Shown here piece by piece: positions 25,524 to 34,813 of a stretch of DNA of 64,000 bases; position 1 is the first letter of the stretch, and the number at the start of each line of letters is the position of its first letter. The notes below the pieces were generated by a model, which was not told the DNA's origin, made no database searches, and saw only the letters and a program-made list of their open reading frames with translations. Position numbers and translations under genes: made by a program. The stretch spans positions 2,791,501 through 2,855,500 of the forward strand of contig NZ_AP023262.1 in assembly GCF_016756615.1 (NCBI RefSeq). The letters run 5' to 3'. Origin of the DNA: Mesorhizobium sp. L-8-3. Lineage in GTDB: Bacteria; Pseudomonadota; Alphaproteobacteria; Rhizobiales; Rhizobiaceae.

Positions 25524-26906
25524 TCATGCCGCAAGCTTTGCGGCAATATCGCCGAAGGCCGAGATCAGCAGGTCGACTTGTTTTGCCGTGGTCGGCGGAG
25601 AAACCAGCATCATATTGTGGAAGGGCGCGATCAGCACGCCGCGATTGACCAGCGCGACATGGATCGCCGCTTCCAGTTCCGGCGCATGCGCATCCTCGGC
25701 GTCGCCGCCGTTCCTCAGCGGCCCCGGCGCGCAGATGAATTCGACGCGCGCCCCGACCCGAACCGCATGCCAGGGCAAGTCATGTCTGGCGATCTCGCGC
25801 CGCAGCCCCGCCTCGAGCCGGCCGGCGAGCCGCTCCATATGCGCGTAGTTCTTCTCGATCATCACCTCCTCGAGCGTCGCCCGCATCGCGGCGAACTGCA
25901 GCGGGTTCGCCGACAGGGTGGTGCCCATGCCGGAATAACCCGGCTCCTTCGTGCTGTTGTATTCCTCGTAGCGCGCTGCCACCGCGTCGCTCATGCCCCA
26001 GATGCTGGCCGGCACGCCGCCGGCGACGGGCTTGCCGAGAACGAAAAGGTCGGGCTCCAGACCGTGACTCGACGTATAGGCGCCGAGGCCGGTCGAAATG
26101 GTGTGTGTCTCGTCGATCAGCAGCAAGGTGCCTGTGTCGCGGGTAAGCTTGCGCAGGGCGTCGTGGAAGCCGGGATCGGGCAGCACCATGCAGCAATTGG
26201 TGAGCACGGGTTCGGTGATGACGCAGGCGACGTCGCGGTCGCTGAGCGCCGCCTCCAGCGCCGGCAGGTCGTTGAACTCGACGATGCGCGTGGCCTCGGT
26301 CAGGTCACGGAATTCCCCGGCGAGACCCGGCCGGTTGATCGGCCTGCCATCCTTCAGCCGCACCATCGTCTCGTCGACCGAGCCGTGATAGCAGCCGTTG
26401 AAGACGAGGATCTTCGGCCGGCCGGTGACGGCGCGGGCGACGCGCAGCGCGAAGCGGTTGGCGTCGGTGGCGGTCGTGGCGATCTGCCAGTGCGGCAGGC
26501 CGAAACGTTCGCGCAAGAGAAGGCCGACGGCCAGCGCATCCTCGCTCGGCAGCATATAGGTCAGGCCCCTGGAGGACTGCCGGCGAATGGCGCGCGCCAC
26601 GGGGGCGGGCGAATGGCCGAACATCGAGCCGGTGTCGCCCAGGCAGAAATCGGCGAGCGTGTTGCCGTCGACATCGGTGATGGTGGCGCCCCTGGCCTGC
26701 TCGACCAGGATGGGGAAGGGCGTCGGCCAGTCCCTCATCCAGTGCATGGGCACGCCGCCGAAATAGCCCTCCGCGCCCTTGCCGACCGCCGCAGCCGCTT
26801 TCGGCCGCGCCTTGCGGAAGACCTCGGCTTCGCGCTCGCGCAACTCGGCGATGCGCGACAGCACGATCCCGCGCTGTTGGGATGCGGACATGTCGACGAT
26901 GTTCAT
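25524..26906 (-). CDS. Class III aminotransferase, PLP-dependent
   Basis: The 460-residue protein is a fold-type I, class III aminotransferase related to glutamate-1-semialdehyde aminomutase. It contains DVDGNTLADFCLGDTGSMFGH, the aspartate motif LLIDETHT, and the PLP lysine in LFVLGKPVAGGVPAS. It precedes the glutamine synthetase-like gene in a probable two-gene operon. The family covers aminomutases and omega-transaminases, so the amino donor and acceptor cannot be stated. Length is normal. Confidence 0.88.
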   Translation of the reverse strand: MNIVDMSASQQRGIVLSRIAELREREAEVFRKARPKAAAAVGKGAEGYFGGVPMHWMRDWPTPFPILVEQARGATITDVDGNTLADFCLGDTGSMFGHSPAPVARAIRRQSSRGLTYMLPSEDALAVGLLLRERFGLPHWQIATTATDANRFALRVARAVTGRPKILVFNGCYHGSVDETMVRLKDGRPINRPGLAGEFRDLTEATRIVEFNDLPALEAALSDRDVACVITEPVLTNCCMVLPDPGFHDALRKLTRDTGTLLLIDETHTISTGLGAYTSSHGLEPDLFVLGKPVAGGVPASIWGMSDAVAARYEEYNSTKEPGYSGMGTTLSANPLQFAAMRATLEEVMIEKNYAHMERLAGRLEAGLRREIARHDLPWHAVRVGARVEFICAPGPLRNGGDAEDAHAPELEAAIHVALVNRGVLIAPFHNMMLVSPPTTAKQVDLLISAFGDIAAKLAA

Positions 26907-26949
26907 TCCATGACGCCCCTATTTTGCGGCGCCACTCTAGCCAGCGAGA

Positions 26950-27457
26950 TGACCGGCCGGCAATCGCTCCTTCCCGGCTTCGCGCATCCTCAATGAAGGT
27001 ATCGAGCTGAAACAGCACTTCGGAGGCAAACACGCCCGCTTCGCGGTCGAACAACGCCGCCGTATCGGAATCCAGCGCATGTTCGCAGTCTTCGACCAGG
27101 GCGTACATGTCGCGTTGCCATGGCAGGAAACCGTAGCCCGCCTCGTTCAAGCGAATGAAGGTCTGTCGGACCTTGGCGGAAGGGCGATTGGTTGGGCTTT
27201 ACGATTGCATCCAGAGCCGGTTCAATCACCGCCCTCGCTCCCCGAAGAGCATCCCTGTCGAGGCCGCATTGAAGGGCGATCTCGTCCCAATCGTAGCCGC
27301 GCGCCCTGCGAGGCGGTGTTTGCGACTGGGCGATCAGACAGAGGAGAAATTCTTTGATCCGTGTGCTTTCCTGCGGGGGCAATGCGGGATCGACACGGAG
27401 GCGGCAGAAGTCGGAGATCTTGCGGGCAAGCAGTTTGGTATGCGGAAGGTCAGGCAT
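26950..27457 (-). pseudogene. Frameshifted relic of an unidentified protein
   Basis: From 27457 leftwards the sequence reads MPDLPHTKLLARKISDFCR and continues through RARGYDWDEIALQCGLDRDALRGARAVIEPALDAIVKP, then loses sense. From about 27200 a second frame takes over: NRPSAKVRQTFIRLNEAGYGF, then PWQRDMYALVEDCEHALDSD. Joining them restores one continuous protein-like sequence, so a 1-nt indel near 27200-27210 is inferred. The 3' part runs into the aminotransferase gene start and appears cut off. The family was not identified with confidence; a link to an integrase-like protein is only a guess. Confidence 0.5.
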
Positions 27458-27696
27458 GTGGGTAGGCTATGAAGATTCTGTGCGGTGATTGACGAAGGTC
27501 GCGGTCCTATCCGATTCGTTGCATCGGATGCCCAATCTCCTTGCCAATTCGCTAGCACTGCCGATCGGACGGCTTTATGCGTCTGATAGAGTAGGCCGAG
27601 AGCGACGAGCCTAATTAAGCGCGCTTACGTTAGCATCTCCGTTATTTAAGTATCGATGGGATTGTTTAAATAGCGCCACGCTGCCAAGATGGCGCT

Positions 27697-28878
27697 ATGA
27701 CCTATTCCGACGCAGATCAGCGCCTTGGCCGATATGTCGAAACGCCCGTCGCGGGCGAGATGGTGCGCGCCTTCGTTCCGCCGCCTCTGCCGCCGAAGCC
27801 GCAGATCGACGTCCTGGCGCTTCTGGACCGGCTAAGCCTCGCCGAGCGCGCGCTCGGGCAACTGGACGGCATCACCATGCTGCTGCCGCGCCAAGAACTC
27901 TTCCTCTATATGTATGTGCGCAAGGAGGCGGTGCTCTCGTCCCAGATCGAGGGGACGCAATCCACACTGACCGATCTTTTGCGCTTCGAGAACGAGGCTC
28001 AGGCCGGGGAGCCGATCGACGACATCCGCGAAGTGTCGAACTACAAGGATGCGATGATGTACGGGCTGGAGCGACTGGAAGAACTGCCATTGTCGTTACG
28101 CCTGATCCGCGAGATGCACGCCCGGCTGCTGCAAAGCGGACGCGGCGGCACCAAAAGCCCTGGCGAGTTTCGCCGTTCGCAGAACTGGATCGGCGGCTCG
28201 CGCCCCGGCAACGCGCTATATGTACCACCGCCCGTCACCGAACTCGATGCCTGCCTCGATGCTCTGGAGCGCTTCATTCATGAAGACGGATCGCAATTGC
28301 CGGCGCTGATCAAGGCCGGGCTGCTGCATGTCCAGTTCGAGACCATCCACCCGTTCCTTGATGGCAACGGCCGCATCGGCCGCCTTCTGGTGACACTGCA
28401 TCTTTGCGTCAACGGGGTGCTCCGCAAGCCGCTGCTCTACCTCAGCCTTTACCTGAAGACGCATCGTGCCGACTACTATCGGCTACTGCAGGAAGTGCGA
28501 GAGCACGGCAATTGGGAGGCTTGGCTTGATTTCTTCCTCGCCGGAGTGGCTGAGACCGCAAACCAGGCTTTCGAAGCCGCCATCCGGATTGTCGACCTCT
28601 TCAAGGAGGATCGTGAGCGGATCACGAATGAAAGCGACCGTGCAGGCTCGGCACTCCGCATCCACGACCTCTTCCAGCAGAATCCGTTCCTGACCTCCAA
28701 CCAACTTGTCCAGCAGACGGGCCTGTCAGCTCCGACAGTCAATGCAGCCTTGGCCGACCTGGAGAAGATGGGCATCGTTGAAGAGATTACGGGACGCAAG
28801 CGGGGTAGGGTGTTCGGCTACCATCGCTATCTTGCGATCCTCAGCGAGGGGACCGATCCGTTGCCTGCCGACAGCTGA
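27697..28878 (+). CDS. Fic-family AMP transferase with C-terminal winged helix
   Basis: The 393-residue protein has the Fic catalytic motif HPFLDGNGRIGR, with catalytic histidine at residue 218. An N-terminal inhibitory motif, S81-x3-E85-G86 in SSQIEGTQST, would obstruct ATP in the ground state (class II Fic). The C-terminus carries a helix-turn-helix (TSNQLVQQTGLSAPTVNAALADLEKMGIV). Such proteins AMPylate target proteins or themselves and are common in genomic islands. No antitoxin gene is needed or seen. It stands alone between a relic and the tRNA-fMet repeat. Confidence 0.9.
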   Translation: MTYSDADQRLGRYVETPVAGEMVRAFVPPPLPPKPQIDVLALLDRLSLAERALGQLDGITMLLPRQELFLYMYVRKEAVLSSQIEGTQSTLTDLLRFENEAQAGEPIDDIREVSNYKDAMMYGLERLEELPLSLRLIREMHARLLQSGRGGTKSPGEFRRSQNWIGGSRPGNALYVPPPVTELDACLDALERFIHEDGSQLPALIKAGLLHVQFETIHPFLDGNGRIGRLLVTLHLCVNGVLRKPLLYLSLYLKTHRADYYRLLQEVREHGNWEAWLDFFLAGVAETANQAFEAAIRIVDLFKEDRERITNESDRAGSALRIHDLFQQNPFLTSNQLVQQTGLSAPTVNAALADLEKMGIVEEITGRKRGRVFGYHRYLAILSEGTDPLPADS

Positions 28879-28990
28879 AGTTTCCGTCGGATGCCCCAAC
28901 TCTCGCTCGGCAGCTATCGTGTTCGCAAATGAGCCACACAGACAGAAGCACAAGGCAACGTGCGGAAGCCGTATCTGGATTGGGTTCGTA

Positions 28991-29185
28991 CACCCTACGC
29001 TGCTGTGCGAAATAATTCTCCAAGGAGCGCTGTGTCCATCTGGAGCATCATGACTTGAAGAGGAGAGGCAGGTCGCAAGTAAAAGATGATTGCAGGCCCC
29101 CGCAACCACGCTACAGCACGCTAAACCATTCTAATCTGCGATCCTCTACGACAAGTTATCCCCTTGAATCGATAGGTTCAAATTA
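28991..29185. repeat. Left direct repeat with tRNA-fMet 3' end (attachment-site relic)
   Basis: GCCCCCGCAACCAC (29096-29109) equals the 3' acceptor end of initiator tRNA (CCCCCGCAACCA) plus two bases. Surrounding blocks TACGCTGCTGTGCGAAATA (28996-29014), GATCCTCTACGA (29140-29151) and GTTCAAAT (29176-29183) recur with practically the same spacing at 39067-39253. No anticodon arm is present, so this is not a tRNA gene. The unit looks like an att site left by an element integrating at tRNA-fMet. The flanks (28879-28990 and 29186-29381) hold no recognisable gene. Confidence 0.72.
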
Positions 29186-29381
29186 GGTTCGACCGCTTCT
29201 GAGCGGCAGCCGACTCTGGTGTGCCTTTCGTGCCGTCAACTGGCAGACCATATGCGCGTGAGGGGCGCGCGAGTGACAAGCGGTGGCGGCGACGTAGCGA
29301 TGGTAGCCTTGCACCCAATATCGGCCGTCGAGGTGGTTGCCGCTACTGTTTGATGAGCGGGACAATGCCGCTCAGCCTCTC

Positions 29382-30308
29382 CTAACCCCAAACTCTCCTG
29401 ATAGCATCGAGGGCGACAACGATGGCAGGATCGCCAACGCGCGCTTCTAGGTAGAGAAAGCTCAGAGTCGTCGATATCTTCACGTTATCTGCGATCACAA
29501 GCCCGTGCGCCTGTTGCTCATGCAGGGCGATCGACTCTCGGCAAAGGCTTAATCCCACGCCCGTGCGGACCATGGCGACCATAGACGTCTCCTGATCCAC
29601 TTGGGCAACGACATTTTGTCGGACGCCCAGATCTGTAAACAGGCGCGCCAGCAGTCGATTGTGTACCGAGGCCTGCGGCGTGCCGATCCACGGCAGGGAC
29701 GCGAGCTGTGCCCAGTCCGCACCGCGCACGAAACCGGCGAGCGATGGCGGGGCGACGACGCGATAGGTCAATTGCGCTAACTCGCGTGCGTGAAAAAGCG
29801 GTGCTGCGCCTTCTCCTGAAATCTCGGCGGAAGGGTCATAGTCTCTTGGATCACCGAGGTAGAAGCCGGCATCGAGTTCGTTTCGCTTCAGCCTTTCTGG
29901 CACGTCGCCGCTCATGCCATGGCGCAGGGTGGTTTCTATGCCCGGCCCGCTTTCGATCAGTGCCTTCAGAAACGCCCCCAGCCGCGTGAACTCCGGGTCG
30001 ATGATGGTGCCGATCCGCAACTTACCTCGCACGCGTGTCGCCAGATGTCCGGCCGTCTGGCCGAAATCCGTAAGCGCGGCGAGTACCTGTTCCGCCTTGG
30101 CGGCAAGCAAGGCTCCTTCCTGTGTGAGTTCCAGGCCGGTTGAAGTACGCCGGAACAAGGTGAGCCCCGTGTCGGCGGCAAGACGCTTCAGTTGCAGGGT
30201 CACAGCCGGCTGCGTGATGCGCAATTGTTCGGCGGCGCGCGTGACATTGCCTTCGCGGGCAACGGTGACGAACGCCTTCAATGTTCTCAGGTCGATCGGC
30301 TTTAGCAT
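29382..30308 (-). CDS. LysR-family regulator of the DMSP gene cluster
   Basis: The 308-residue protein starts with a LysR helix-turn-helix (LRTLKAFVTVAREGNVTRAAEQLRITQPAVTLQLKRL) and has a typical effector domain (GKLRIGTIIDPEFTRLGAFLKALIE). It is divergent from the GMC-dddD operon, an arrangement found for LysR regulators of other dddD loci. ATG 30308 fits the family start; an in-frame ATG at 30338 would add ten residues and neither has a strong ribosome site. It probably activates the operon in response to DMSP or a breakdown product. Confidence 0.85.
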   Translation of the reverse strand: MLKPIDLRTLKAFVTVAREGNVTRAAEQLRITQPAVTLQLKRLAADTGLTLFRRTSTGLELTQEGALLAAKAEQVLAALTDFGQTAGHLATRVRGKLRIGTIIDPEFTRLGAFLKALIESGPGIETTLRHGMSGDVPERLKRNELDAGFYLGDPRDYDPSAEISGEGAAPLFHARELAQLTYRVVAPPSLAGFVRGADWAQLASLPWIGTPQASVHNRLLARLFTDLGVRQNVVAQVDQETSMVAMVRTGVGLSLCRESIALHEQQAHGLVIADNVKISTTLSFLYLEARVGDPAIVVALDAIRRVWG

Positions 30309-30404
30309 ATTAGTTTTATTTATAATGTGTTGCTTCATTTGTCATTGGATTTTTCCTCAGAACTTCCGCTATTCCTCGAAAACAGAGGTGAAGAGGAGGT
30401 TAGG

Positions 30405-30473
30405 ATGCCACAACAAGTCATTGATTCTTATGATTGTGCGCTGTCCCACTGCAATCGGTGGGGAAGCCGATGA
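30405..30473 (+). CDS. 22-codon upstream open reading frame coupled to the GMC oxidoreductase gene
   Basis: A strong AGGAGG (30394-30399) lies 5 bases before ATG 30405, which opens a 22-residue frame beginning MPQQVIDSYDCALSHCN. Its TGA stop (30471-30473) overlaps the ATG of the GMC gene (30470) as ATGA. The GMC start itself lacks a good ribosome site, so the short frame may deliver ribosomes by coupling. Whether the peptide has a function is unknown. Confidence 0.45.
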   Translation: MPQQVIDSYDCALSHCNRWGSR

Positions 30474-32158
30474 CGCGTCTGACTTCCCACCCGTCTGGCA
30501 ATTCCTTCGATTACGTCATCGTCGGCGGTGGCTCCGCCGGCTGCCTGCTCGCCAACCGCCTTAGCCGCGATCCGGCGATGCGCGTACTGCTGCTGGAGGC
30601 TGGACGGAAGGACGACTATCCGTGGATTCACATCCCTGTCGGCTATCTCTATTGCATCGGCAATCCGCGTACCGACTGGCTGTTTAAGACAGAGCCCGAT
30701 GCCGGGCTGAACGGACGTTCGCTTCGCTATCCGCGAGGCAAGACGCTCGGTGGCTGCTCCTCCATCAATGGTATGATCTACATGCGCGGCCAGGCGCGCG
30801 ACTTCGATGGTTGGGCGGCTGCGACCGGGGACGATGCCTGGACCTGGCAGAACTGCGTTCCTGATTTCAAGGCGCATGAGAACCATTACCGACTGGACAA
30901 CGGTGCGGATCCGAAGACCGGCGGCAACAGCCGCTTCTCCGACATGCACGGTCATGCCGGCGAATGGCGCATCGAGAAGCAGCGACTCAAATGGGAGATT
31001 CTGGAGTCCTTCGCCGAGGCCGCCCTCGAGGCGGGCATTCCACGCACCGACGATTTCAACAGTGGCGACAATGAGGGCGTCGGCTACTTCGAAGTCAACC
31101 AGCGTTCCGGCTGGCGCTGGAATACGTCGAAGGCTTTCCTTCGCCCGGTAAAGAGACGTCCGAACCTGACGATTTGGACGCAATCGCATGTCGAACGGCT
31201 GGTTCTTGAAACCGAGGGTTCCGGTCGCAAGCGTTGCGTTGGCGTTATGCTTCAGCGGCAGGGGCGGGGTGTCCAGGTCCGTGCGCGCAGGGAAGTCATT
31301 CTTTCCGCCGGTGCGATCGGTTCGCCGCAGATCCTGCAATTGTCGGGCATCGGACCGGGCGGCCTCCTGAAGCGTCATGGTGTCGAGGTCGCTCACGACC
31401 TGCCTGGCGTCGGGGAAAATCTTCAGGACCATCTACAAATCCGCGCGGTCTTCAAGGTCGGCAATGCGAAGACGTTGAACACGCTAGCCAACAGCCTTTT
31501 CGGCAAGGCGATGATCGGGCTTGAATATGTGTTGAAACGCAGCGGCCCGATGAGCATGTCGCCCTCGCAGCTCGGCGCTATTACCCGTTCGGACGACAGC
31601 CAGGCCCATGCCAATCTGGAATATCACGTTCAGCCGCTCAGTCTCGACGCCTTCGGCGAGCCGCTGCATAGCATACCCGCCTTCACCGCGAGCGTCTGCA
31701 ATCTCAACCCGACCAGCGTCGGAAGCGTGCGCATTCGCTCCAACAAGGCCGCGGACGCTCCGGCGATTGCGCCGAACTATCTCAGCACGGAAGAGGATCG
31801 CCGCATCGCCGCCGAAAGCTTGCGGCAGGTGCGCAAGATCGTGTCGCAGCCGGCACTGGCGAAGTACCGACCGGAGGAATGGAAGCCTGGTCTTCAATTC
31901 CAGAGCGATGAGGAGCTGGCGCGGCTCGCGGGCGATATCGCCAACACCATCTTTCACCCCGTCGGGACGACGAAGATGGGCTGTGACGACGACCCCATGG
32001 CCGTGGTGGACAGCCGGCTCAGGGTACGGGGCATCGAAGGCCTGCGCGTTGTCGATGCGGGCATCATGCCGAAAATAACCAGTGGCAACACAAATGCACC
32101 AACCCTGATGATCGCGGAAAAAGCGGCCGGCTGGATCGTCGCCGATGCGCGCGCATAG
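30470..32158 (+). CDS. GMC-family FAD oxidoreductase, DddA/choline dehydrogenase-like
   Basis: The 562-residue flavoprotein has the FAD motif DYVIVGGGSAGCLLANRLS, the GMC signatures YPRGKTLGGCSSINGMIYMRG and ILSAGAIGSPQILQLSGIGP, and the catalytic region FHPVGTTKMGCDDDPMAVVD with a final GNTNAPTLMIAEKA. GMC enzymes oxidise alcohols. Directly before dddD it matches DddA, which oxidises 3-hydroxypropionate to malonate semialdehyde after DMSP cleavage. Choline or another alcohol is an alternative substrate. ATG 30470 overlaps the short upstream frame. Confidence 0.85.
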   Translation: MTRLTSHPSGNSFDYVIVGGGSAGCLLANRLSRDPAMRVLLLEAGRKDDYPWIHIPVGYLYCIGNPRTDWLFKTEPDAGLNGRSLRYPRGKTLGGCSSINGMIYMRGQARDFDGWAAATGDDAWTWQNCVPDFKAHENHYRLDNGADPKTGGNSRFSDMHGHAGEWRIEKQRLKWEILESFAEAALEAGIPRTDDFNSGDNEGVGYFEVNQRSGWRWNTSKAFLRPVKRRPNLTIWTQSHVERLVLETEGSGRKRCVGVMLQRQGRGVQVRARREVILSAGAIGSPQILQLSGIGPGGLLKRHGVEVAHDLPGVGENLQDHLQIRAVFKVGNAKTLNTLANSLFGKAMIGLEYVLKRSGPMSMSPSQLGAITRSDDSQAHANLEYHVQPLSLDAFGEPLHSIPAFTASVCNLNPTSVGSVRIRSNKAADAPAIAPNYLSTEEDRRIAAESLRQVRKIVSQPALAKYRPEEWKPGLQFQSDEELARLAGDIANTIFHPVGTTKMGCDDDPMAVVDSRLRVRGIEGLRVVDAGIMPKITSGNTNAPTLMIAEKAAGWIVADARA

Positions 32159-32182
32159 AAAATTCTTGGGGAGATAACAGCA

Positions 32183-34696
32183 ATGACATCGATCGCGCGT
32201 TCCGCGCTTCCGCTTTCCGGCGTCCGGGTGGTTGATTTCGGGCAATATATTGCCGGCCCGGCCGTCGCCATGATCCTCGGCGATCTCGGCGCGACTGTCG
32301 TGCATGTCGATCCGCCCGACGGTCCACTCTGGGACAATCCCGCCAATGCGATCCTCAATCGCAACAAGCTGATCGTCGCAATCGACCTCAAGACCGACGA
32401 AGGGGTGGAGCAGGCCAAGGCGCTGGTGGCCGAGGCCGATATCGTCATCGAGAATTTCCGGCCCGGTGTGCTTGCCCGGCTTGGAATCGATTTCGCGGCG
32501 TTGCGCAAGGCACGGCCGGCTTTGATTACCCTGTCGATCCCTGGCTTTGCTTCCAACGACCAACTTCGACGGGATTGGCGTGCTTTTGAGACGGTGATCG
32601 CAGCCTCCTCCGGCGTCTTCACGGATATGGGCCTCAACCGCGTCCTGATGGGAATCAATCCGTCCTTCTCGCCGCTACCGCTCTCTTCCGCCTACGGCAC
32701 CATGCTTGCGGCGTCCGCGACGGTGCTGGCGCTTCAGGCGCGTGAGCGCACCGGGCACGGCGACCACATCGAGGTGCCGCTGGCAAGCGCCGTCATGGAG
32801 GGTCTTTCCTACAACTCAATCCTGATCGACGGCTATCCGCTGCGCTACCAGACCCAGCGCGAACGGGAAATCGAGCGGCGGCGCAGTGAGGGCCTGTCGA
32901 TGGATATGTCCTACGACGATCTTCAGGAGTTCCTCGATCCTTTCTATCGAAGCTATATGTGTGCCGACAGGCGGATGTTTTACGTCGTCTGCCCCAGCCA
33001 CAAGAACCATGCAAAGCGCTGCCTGAAAGCGCTCGGCCTTTACGATGAACTGGTGGCCGAAGGGCTGCGCGAGGAGGAAGACACCTATCTGCCGGTTTCT
33101 GAGTGGTCGTCGGATGTATCGCTCGGCGTCTATCCGCTTCCGAAATTCTGGGCCGACAAGATCGCGGCGCGCATGAAGGAGGTCTTCCTGACGAAGACGG
33201 CGGATGAATGGGAACGCATCTTCGGGGAAGGACTGTTTCCGGGCGCGCCGCAGCGCTGGCTGAAGGAGTGGATCGCCGACGATCATGCCAAGGCCGCCGG
33301 CCTGATGATCGAGGTGGACGATCCATTTCTCGGCCGCATGACGCAGCCAGGGCCGATGACATGGCTGCAGGAAAGCGCCGAAGCCACGCTGACGCCAAGT
33401 CCACGGCGCTGGGGAACGGCCAAGGACGCGCTGATGCTGCTCGCCGGTATGGAGCGCCCTCCCTTGCCGGCTCCCACGGCCGAAGCGCCCGGCGGCTGGC
33501 TGGACGGTGTCAGGGTGCTCGATCTCTGCAACGTGATCGCCGGTCCGCATTCCGTCGCCTATCTCGCCCGCTTTGGGGCGGAAGTGATCAAGATCGATCC
33601 GGCCAAGCCGCTCTACGATTGCTGGAACACGGTGATCTTCGGCATGTCGCACATGCGTGGCAAGCAGTCCGTGCTGCTGAATATCGGTTCGCCCGATGGC
33701 CGTGTTGTCTTCGAGGAACTGGTGCGCTCGGTCGACGTCGTCGTCTGGAACGCTACCGACCGTCAGGTCAAGACGATGGGACTCGATGCCGAAGGCCTTA
33801 AGGCGCTCAATCCGCGGGCGATCTTCTGCCAGCTCGATTGCTTCGGTGGCGTGCGTACCGGCCCGCGCACCGACTATCTTGGCTATGACGACCTTGTGCA
33901 GTCGGCGACCGGCATCATGTTGCGCTTCGGCGGCTCGATGGAAACGCCGGAGGAGCATGCCCATGTCGGCACCATCGATGTCATGTGCGGCTTCGGTGCG
34001 GCGCTCGGCGTTGCCGCGGCTCTCTATCAAAAATCCAGAACCGGGGTTGTTGGTCGACCGCGCACCTCGCTTTCGGCGCTGACCGGCCTCGCGCAGATAC
34101 CGTTCTGCTACGACTATGCTGGGCGCGGCCCCTTCGACGAGCCGTCCGGGCGTGAAACCAAGGGGTATGATGCCCTGTCGCGGCTCTACGAAACGTCGTC
34201 CGGCGATCATCTGCTGCTGTGCGCTTCGGAAGCCGACCTGCCGCGCTTCGCCAAGGTCGAGGGTCTGAGGGGAATACCGGAGATGGCGGCATCCGATCGC
34301 GAGGCCTATCTCTCGAGGGCCTTCATGACCGCGCCCGCGGAAACCTGGCAACAGCGGCTACAGGAAGCTGATATCGGCGTATCGCTCTGCGAGAATATCG
34401 AAACGATCAGGAGCCAGAGTGCCCGCATTGCCGACGGTACGCCCGGGACCGACCGTGGCAGCTATTCCTTCTCGATTTTCCCGGACCATCCGAGCGGGCA
34501 CACCATCACCCAGCTCGATCCCTTCGCCATCCGTCCGTCTGTCGGCAAGGTCACCGCTGTCGCACCAGCGGAGAAGTACGGAACATGCACGCGCGCCGTC
34601 CTCCGGTCGTTGAACTACACCGATGCCGAGATCGACCGGCTGATTGCTTCCGGCACGGTCAGCGAGACATGGAGTGCGGAGTATCTGCCGAGCTAA
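32183..34696 (+). CDS. dddD: DMSP CoA-transferase/lyase DddD (tandem CaiB-type domains)
   Basis: The 837-residue protein has two class III CoA-transferase domains: one from GVRVVDFGQYIAGPAVAMIL, the second from GVRVLDLCNVIAGPHSVAYL near residue 447. Double CaiB-domain architecture and length are those of DddD, which forms DMS and 3-hydroxypropionyl-CoA from DMSP. Asp599 in GTIDVMCGFG aligns with the catalytic aspartate of the family (D169 of formyl-CoA transferase), while the matching place in domain one is Ser168 (LPLSSAYG), as expected if only the second domain forms the covalent CoA intermediate. Neighbours (DddA-like, LysR, betaine importer, AcuI-like) support the assignment. Confidence 0.9.
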   Translation: MTSIARSALPLSGVRVVDFGQYIAGPAVAMILGDLGATVVHVDPPDGPLWDNPANAILNRNKLIVAIDLKTDEGVEQAKALVAEADIVIENFRPGVLARLGIDFAALRKARPALITLSIPGFASNDQLRRDWRAFETVIAASSGVFTDMGLNRVLMGINPSFSPLPLSSAYGTMLAASATVLALQARERTGHGDHIEVPLASAVMEGLSYNSILIDGYPLRYQTQREREIERRRSEGLSMDMSYDDLQEFLDPFYRSYMCADRRMFYVVCPSHKNHAKRCLKALGLYDELVAEGLREEEDTYLPVSEWSSDVSLGVYPLPKFWADKIAARMKEVFLTKTADEWERIFGEGLFPGAPQRWLKEWIADDHAKAAGLMIEVDDPFLGRMTQPGPMTWLQESAEATLTPSPRRWGTAKDALMLLAGMERPPLPAPTAEAPGGWLDGVRVLDLCNVIAGPHSVAYLARFGAEVIKIDPAKPLYDCWNTVIFGMSHMRGKQSVLLNIGSPDGRVVFEELVRSVDVVVWNATDRQVKTMGLDAEGLKALNPRAIFCQLDCFGGVRTGPRTDYLGYDDLVQSATGIMLRFGGSMETPEEHAHVGTIDVMCGFGAALGVAAALYQKSRTGVVGRPRTSLSALTGLAQIPFCYDYAGRGPFDEPSGRETKGYDALSRLYETSSGDHLLLCASEADLPRFAKVEGLRGIPEMAASDREAYLSRAFMTAPAETWQQRLQEADIGVSLCENIETIRSQSARIADGTPGTDRGSYSFSIFPDHPSGHTITQLDPFAIRPSVGKVTAVAPAEKYGTCTRAVLRSLNYTDAEIDRLIASGTVSETWSAEYLPS

Positions 34697-34813
34697 CAGG
34701 AAACGGCGGCTTCGGGTTCTGAGGAGGATACCGGAGCCGCCCGCTGCCCGCCGAGGTACGCGATGGCGTTGGCTGGCTTGGAATTTCAACATCACACATA
34801 GGGAGGAAGTGCC

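Noticed and set aside
29081..29109. Possible tRNA gene at the CCCCCGCAACCA sequence
   Set aside because: Only the acceptor 3' end is present; no anticodon or D arm upstream, here or at 39159-39178. Treated as attachment-site relics.
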